Of a stretch of 64,000 nt of DNA, positions 60,534 through 64,000 are shown one piece after another; positions within the stretch are counted from its first letter, which is position 1, and every line of letters begins with the position of its first letter. The notes beneath the pieces were generated by a model. That model made no database searches. It worked only from the letters and a program-made list of their open reading frames with translations, and was not told the origin of the DNA. The translations under genes and the position numbers were made by a program. The stretch is from G963667915 sp965197385 (GTDB lineage: Bacteria; Acidobacteriota; Vicinamibacteria; Vicinamibacterales; UBA823): positions 806,001 to 870,000 of the forward strand of contig CBDANA010000008.1 of assembly GCA_965197385.1 (NCBI GenBank). The letters are read 5' to 3'.

Positions 60534-61838
60534 CTAGCCGAACGCCTCGGCGCCGAACACCGCGTCGTTTACGTAGATCGTCCGGCCGGCCACGATCGTG
60601 GCCGCCACGGCGCCGCGCAGCTCCCAGCCACCGAACGGCGTGTTCTTCGACATGGACCGCATCCGGGCGACATCGACTGTCGTGGTGACACCTGGCGCCA
60701 GAATCGTGAGGTCCGCGGGCCCGCCGGCCGCCAACGTCCCGCCCGCCACTCCCAGGATCCGCGCCGGATTCGTCGCACACAGCTCGACCAGCCGACCCAG
60801 TGACACCACGCCCCGGTGGACGAGGCGATCGAGCGACAGCGATACGGCCGTCTCCAGGCCGATAATCCCGAACGGCGCCTGGTCGAATTCGACCGCCTTT
60901 TCGTCGTCGTGATGCGGCGCGTGGTCGGTGGCAATGACGTCCACCGCACCGTCGGCCAGCCCCTCCAACAAGGCGTCCCGGTCCTCGGCCTCGCGCAACG
61001 GCGGATTCATCTTGACGTTCGTGTCATAGCCCTCGAGCGATTCGTCCGTCAGAACGAAGTGGTGCGGTGCGACCTCACAGGTCACACCAATGCCTCGATC
61101 CTTGCCCGACCGGACGGCTCGCAGCGCGCCGCGGACGCTCATGTGCGCCACGTGCACCGGCGCTCCGGTCAGCCCGGCTAGCGTCACGTCGCGTTCGACG
61201 ATCAGCTCCTCGGCCACCGCCGGCAACCCTCCCAAGCCGAGGCGCGACGCATGGTAGCCCTCGTGGGCTGACCCGCCCCGCAACGATGGATCCTCGCAGT
61301 GGTCGATGACTGGTATGCCGATCATCCCAGCGTACTCGAGGGCGCGGCGCATCAACAACGCATCTGGCACCGGATGCCCGTCGTCCGAGACGGCGACGCA
61401 GCCCGCGGCGCGGAGCTCCGCGAGATCGGCCAACTGTTCGCCCTTTGACCCGCGTGTGATCGCGCCGATCGGGTACACCCGCGCCTGCCCCGCGGCCGCG
61501 GCTTTGCCCAGCATGAATCCCGTAATGCCGGCTGAGTCGTTGACCGGCTGCGTATTCGGCATGCAGGCCACGGCGGTGAATCCTCCCACGGCGGCGGCAG
61601 CCGTGCCGGTCGCGATCGTCTCCTTGTGTTCCTGGCCCGGCTCACGCAAGTGGACGTGCATGTCGATGAAACCGGGACACACGACGCATCCGGCGGGTAC
61701 GTCGATGACGGCGGCGCCGTCCACGGGCACCTCGGAGCCAAGTTGCACGATCGTCTCACCGTCGATCAACACGTCACAGGCCCCATCCCGGTTCGCGGCG
61801 GGGTCCACGACCCGTCCGCCTCTCAGCAATATCTTCAT
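60534..61838 (-). CDS. pyrC: Dihydroorotase
   Basis: PyrC cyclises carbamoyl aspartate to dihydroorotate. The 434-residue protein is a class I dihydroorotase: GFIDMHVHLREPGQEHKETI with zinc ligands His61 and His63, ACMPNTQPVND, IDHCEDPSL, VHVAHMS, and DVIATDHAPHHDDEK. It usually pairs with PyrB, which lies 29 nt upstream here. I chose ATG 61838 at the family start; the open frame extends into pyrB. Confidence 0.96.
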   Translation of the reverse strand: MKILLRGGRVVDPAANRDGACDVLIDGETIVQLGSEVPVDGAAVIDVPAGCVVCPGFIDMHVHLREPGQEHKETIATGTAAAAVGGFTAVACMPNTQPVNDSAGITGFMLGKAAAAGQARVYPIGAITRGSKGEQLADLAELRAAGCVAVSDDGHPVPDALLMRRALEYAGMIGIPVIDHCEDPSLRGGSAHEGYHASRLGLGGLPAVAEELIVERDVTLAGLTGAPVHVAHMSVRGALRAVRSGKDRGIGVTCEVAPHHFVLTDESLEGYDTNVKMNPPLREAEDRDALLEGLADGAVDVIATDHAPHHDDEKAVEFDQAPFGIIGLETAVSLSLDRLVHRGVVSLGRLVELCATNPARILGVAGGTLAAGGPADLTILAPGVTTTVDVARMRSMSKNTPFGGWELRGAVAATIVAGRTIYVNDAVFGAEAFG

Positions 61839-61867
61839 GACGTTGTCGCCATTCAGGTGTTTCGTCG

Positions 61868-62869
61868 TCACACCTGCGCCGGATTTCCAGCCAGCAGGTA
61901 CAACACCGCCATCCGCACGGCGACGCCGTTGGCCACTTGCTCCAGCACGACGGAGCATGGCCCGTCGGCCACCTCCGAGGCGATTTCTACGCCACGGTTC
62001 ATCGGCCCGGGGTGCATGATGATCACCTCCGGGCTCGCCCGCCGAACATGGGCCATGGTCAGTCCGAAGATGGTGAAATACTCTCGGAGCGACGGTACGA
62101 AGTGCCCGTGCATGCGCTCACGCTGAATGCGAAGCATCATGATGACATCTGCTCCATCGACCGCGTCGTCGAGCACGGTCGTCGCGTGCACACCGAACCG
62201 GTCGATCCCCGCTGGCATCAATGTCGACGGTCCGCACACCCACACGTCGGCGCCCAGTGCCTGCAGCAGCAGGATGTTCGACCGTAGCACACGGCTATGC
62301 ATCAGATCCCCGACGATCGCCACTTTCAACCCCAGGATTCGCCCCTTGCGCGCGCGAATCGTGAAGCCGTCGAGCAGCGCCTGCGTCGGATGCTCGTGCG
62401 AACCATCGCCCGCGTTGATGATGCCAGCGCGGCAGACACGGGCCAACTGGTGCGCCGCACCCGAGGCCGTGTGCCGCACCACGATCATGTCGGGAGCCAT
62501 CGCCTCGAGGTTACGCGCCGTATCGAGTAGCGTCTCACCTTTCGCCACGCTCGACCCCGTCGCTGTCACGCTGAGTGAATCGGCGCTGAGGCGCTTCTCG
62601 GCGATTTCGAACGAGGTCCGGGTGCGTGTGCTGGGTTCGTAGAACAGATTGACGACGGTCTTGCCGCGCAGGGCCGGAACCTTCTTGATTGGCCTCGACC
62701 CGATCTCCTTCATCGCGTCGGCTGTATCGAAAATCAGCGTGATTTCATCCGCGGACAGATCGGCAATACTGAGCAGGTGTCGCGAACGCAACGTCGTCAC
62801 GGCGCCACGTCCGGCGTCGACCGCGTCGGTCGAGAGCACCGCGCGTTGCGTGTCGGCCGTTCCGCTCAT
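61868..62869 (-). CDS. pyrB: Aspartate carbamoyltransferase catalytic subunit
   Basis: PyrB joins carbamoyl phosphate and aspartate. The 333-residue protein has the carbamoyl-phosphate motif YEPSTRTRTSFE (77-88), VRHTASGAAHQLARV, the aspartate-binding domain with VAIVGDLMHSRVLRS, and HPGPMNRGVEI at the C-terminus. No pyrI regulatory subunit is present. It lies 21 nt after pyrR, so the operon reads pyrR-B-C-E-like. Confidence 0.96.
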   Translation of the reverse strand: MSGTADTQRAVLSTDAVDAGRGAVTTLRSRHLLSIADLSADEITLIFDTADAMKEIGSRPIKKVPALRGKTVVNLFYEPSTRTRTSFEIAEKRLSADSLSVTATGSSVAKGETLLDTARNLEAMAPDMIVVRHTASGAAHQLARVCRAGIINAGDGSHEHPTQALLDGFTIRARKGRILGLKVAIVGDLMHSRVLRSNILLLQALGADVWVCGPSTLMPAGIDRFGVHATTVLDDAVDGADVIMMLRIQRERMHGHFVPSLREYFTIFGLTMAHVRRASPEVIIMHPGPMNRGVEIASEVADGPCSVVLEQVANGVAVRMAVLYLLAGNPAQV

Positions 62870-62890
62870 GCGTGACCCCTCGACTCGCCC

Positions 62891-63433
62891 TCACGCATGG
62901 TCAGCATCCTGGATCACGACCTCGTCGCGACCGTCGACTTCGTGCACGAGCACCCGCACGCTTTGCGCAAACGATGTCGGCAGATTCTTGCCTACGTAAT
63001 CCGCTTTGATGGGCAGCTCACGGTGCCCGCGATCGACGAGGACGATCAGCTGGATGGCACGAGGCCGACCAAAGTCGATGAGGGCGTCCAGCGCCGCGCG
63101 AATGGTGCGGCCCGTATAGAGTACGTCGTCGACGAGCACGATGGTCTTGTCGTCGATGGAAAATGGAATCTCGGTGTGGCGCACCAGCGGCTGCGGCCCG
63201 ACCGGCTGGCGCATCAAGTCGTCCCGGTACAGCGTGATGTCGAGGGTGCCCGTTGGCACCGACGTACCGAGAATCGCCACGAGCTTGGCGGCGAGACGTC
63301 GCGCAATGACGGCGCCCCGCGTGCGAATCCCGACAATTGCGAGTTGGTCTTCGCCCCGATTGCGCTCGCTGATCTCATGCGCGATGCGCGTCAGGGTCCG
63401 GTCCACACGGTCGGCGTCCATCACGACCGGCAT
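62891..63433 (-). CDS. pyrR: Bifunctional pyr operon regulator / uracil phosphoribosyltransferase
   Basis: PyrR binds pyr mRNA when UMP/UTP is high and also has uracil PRTase activity. The 180-residue protein has VGIRTRGAVIARRLA, DITLYRDDLMRQPVG, the PRPP motif VDDVLYTGRTIRAALDALID (101-120), and VDRGHRELPIKADYVGKNLP. ATG 63433 follows GGGGGGAG; the frame is open to 63526 but enters mobile element F. A matching PyrR-type RNA hairpin is encoded at the predicted 5' end of its leader. Confidence 0.96.
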   Translation of the reverse strand: MPVVMDADRVDRTLTRIAHEISERNRGEDQLAIVGIRTRGAVIARRLAAKLVAILGTSVPTGTLDITLYRDDLMRQPVGPQPLVRHTEIPFSIDDKTIVLVDDVLYTGRTIRAALDALIDFGRPRAIQLIVLVDRGHRELPIKADYVGKNLPTSFAQSVRVLVHEVDGRDEVVIQDADHA

Positions 63434-63450
63434 GCGGCGCTCCCCCCTAG

Positions 63451-63494
63451 CAGCCCGTGGTGAAAGTCCCGCTGCATTCGACCGCCACAGGCTG
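63451..63494. mobile_element. Miniature inverted-repeat element F in the pyr leader
   Basis: A 44-bp element: left end cagcccgtggtgaaagtccc as in D and E, right end ccacaggctg. CTAG lies on the left (63447-63450) and CTGG on the right. In the transcript the two ends pair over about 12 bases just 5' of the GGGGGGAG ribosome-binding site of pyrR. It is an internally deleted relative of the larger elements. Confidence 0.65.
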
Positions 63495-63608
63495 CTGGGC
63501 TGGCGCATGAGGATACCGGTCGCCACACGGACACCGAACCAACAACAGCAATGGGAAAAGGCGAGTCGCGAGTGGAGTGGGGGAACAACGTCGCCGCCAC
63601 GGGTGCAC

Positions 63609-63642
63609 CTCTTCGTAACCTCACAGGGCCACGCTTAAAGAG
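63609..63642 (-). promoter_or_regulatory. PyrR-binding hairpin candidate in the pyr operon leader
   Basis: The minus-strand RNA folds as lower stem CUCUU/AAGAG, a 5'-side internal bulge, upper stem GUGGCC/GGUUAC and the hexaloop CUGUGA. Known PyrR sites have a purine-rich internal bulge, a YCC/GGY upper stem and a CNGNGA loop. The hairpin starts at the predicted transcription start. Downstream, GGCGA/UCGCC followed by UUUU (around 63550-63600) could be a weak attenuator, but its loop is long. Confidence 0.65.
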
Positions 63643-63649
63643 TGCTTTG

Positions 63650-63679
63650 ATTGTATCGACGGCTCGAGAAGCGTGTCAA
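63650..63679 (-). promoter_or_regulatory. Sigma-70-type promoter of the pyr operon
   Basis: On the minus strand TTGACA (63674-63679), an 18-base spacer and TACAAT (63650-63655). The start point near 63643 gives a leader of about 210 nt before pyrR ATG 63433, which contains the PyrR-type hairpin and element F. Confidence 0.7.
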
Positions 63680-63700
63680 GGCGCGTGGAAGTTCGGCTTT

Positions 63701-63729
63701 CGGCTCTGGGCTCTGGGCTCTGGGCTCTC
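63701..63729. repeat. Short tandem repeat of ggctctg
   Basis: About four copies of a 7-base unit (ggctctg) with flanking degenerate copies (cggcttt, ggcattg). It lies in the gene-free stretch between the pyr promoter and the stop of the phosphatase-superfamily gene at 63782. The rest of 63680-63781 shows nothing else I can name. Confidence 0.7.
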
Positions 63730-63781
63730 GGCATTGGGCTCGCGCGGGCCGCCTCACCGGTGTCCTACGCCGCGGGTCCTG

Positions 63782-64000
63782 TCACCGCTCGTAGGTAGGA
63801 ATGAACGTGATCGGCCGCGACGCCGTGAACGCGTTGGTCAAGATATCGGTCCGCGCGATCCCATCGACATCGCGGCCGACCGGCAGACCGAGGTAGTACA
63901 GGAGCGTCGGCGCCACGTCGACGACGGAGCCTCTGCGGACTCGACCCGCGGCCACGTGGGCGCCGTAGGCCAGCATGAATCCGTCCGGCGCCCGCTCGTG
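63782..64000 (-). CDS. Type I phosphodiesterase/alkaline-phosphatase-superfamily protein, C-terminal part (cut by window edge)
   Basis: Only the last 72 residues are visible. They read HERAPDGFMLAYGAHVAAGR then GSVVDVAPTLLYYLGLPVGR and DVDGIARTDILTNAF. The pattern (GxHxxG, then VVDVAPTLLYYLGLPVGRDVDG) is the C-terminal end of phosphodiesterase/sulfatase-like enzymes of the alkaline phosphatase superfamily. The catalytic nucleophile lies outside the window, so the substrate is open. Confidence 0.75.
   Translation of the reverse strand, partial: HERAPDGFMLAYGAHVAAGRVRRGSVVDVAPTLLYYLGLPVGRDVDGIARTDILTNAFTASRPITFIPTYER

Noticed and set aside
1..64000. CRISPR arrays, tRNA and rRNA genes
   Set aside because: I found no regularly spaced identical repeats and no cloverleaf or rRNA-like stretches in the short intergenic spaces.

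Overview
The window is a GC-rich bacterial chromosome segment, dense in housekeeping genes with short spacers. It has an inner and outer membrane (TolC-type efflux protein, secreted von Willebrand A proteins, Kdo-type glycosyltransferase relative, lipid II flippase). The gene content fits Acidobacteriota, probably Vicinamibacteria-like. That placement is inferred from gene content and style; no rRNA is present to confirm it. I see no tRNA, rRNA or CRISPR array.

Layout: 1-8283 (minus) is the division and cell-wall cluster mraZ-rsmH-ftsL-ftsI-murE-murF-mraY-murD. It is driven by a clear promoter and carries four 10-bp-spaced MraZ-type repeats. 8613-11881 (plus) holds a YchF-like GTPase, a frameshifted sugar epimerase, a small secreted protein and a YqeY protein. 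11925-13195 (minus) is a two-gene unit: an ECF sigma factor translationally coupled to a protein joining an anti-sigma-type zinc finger to an O6-alkylguanine-DNA alkyltransferase. 13293-15754 (plus) has murJ and a rhomboid protease. 15915-21479 holds a cupin, a fused 2-oxoacid dehydrogenase E1, a Crp-type remnant, a dynamin-like GTPase and an EamA transporter. 21561-32895 (minus) is one long run: nuoA,C,D,H,J,K,L,M,N followed by atpZ, atpI, atpB and atpE. All Fe-S subunits of complex I, and all of F1, are absent from it. 33124-35003 (plus) has two VWA proteins. 35073-43584 (plus) is the tetrapyrrole cluster ccsA/hemX-hemA-hemC-cobA/hemD-hemB-hemL, split by an IS5-like element. 43659-48629 has an FmdB zinc ribbon, ispG, a HAD phosphatase, a MATE exporter and a TPR protein. 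48636-55920 (minus) is pyrE-truA-uppS-cdsA-dxr-rseP-M28 peptidase. 56289-58865 (plus) has a TolC-like protein and a glycosyltransferase. 58960-63433 (minus) is the pyrimidine operon pyrR-pyrB-pyrC-pyrE-like plus a DUF2400-type gene, with a PyrR-type hairpin at the predicted mRNA 5' end. The right edge cuts an alkaline-phosphatase-superfamily gene.

Two threads stand out. First, the sigma factor/zinc-finger-alkyltransferase pair looks like a one-component sensor for DNA alkylation, analogous in logic but not architecture to Ada. Second, at least seven miniature inverted-repeat elements (21-182 bp) are scattered through the window. Most sit between CTAG or CTAA direct repeats, four share a conserved core, and several abut TAG/TAA stop codons. 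Their ends resemble those of the resident IS5-like element, which also sits between CTAG copies. Several genes carry single lesions (frameshift or in-frame stop), which may be real decay or assembly error.
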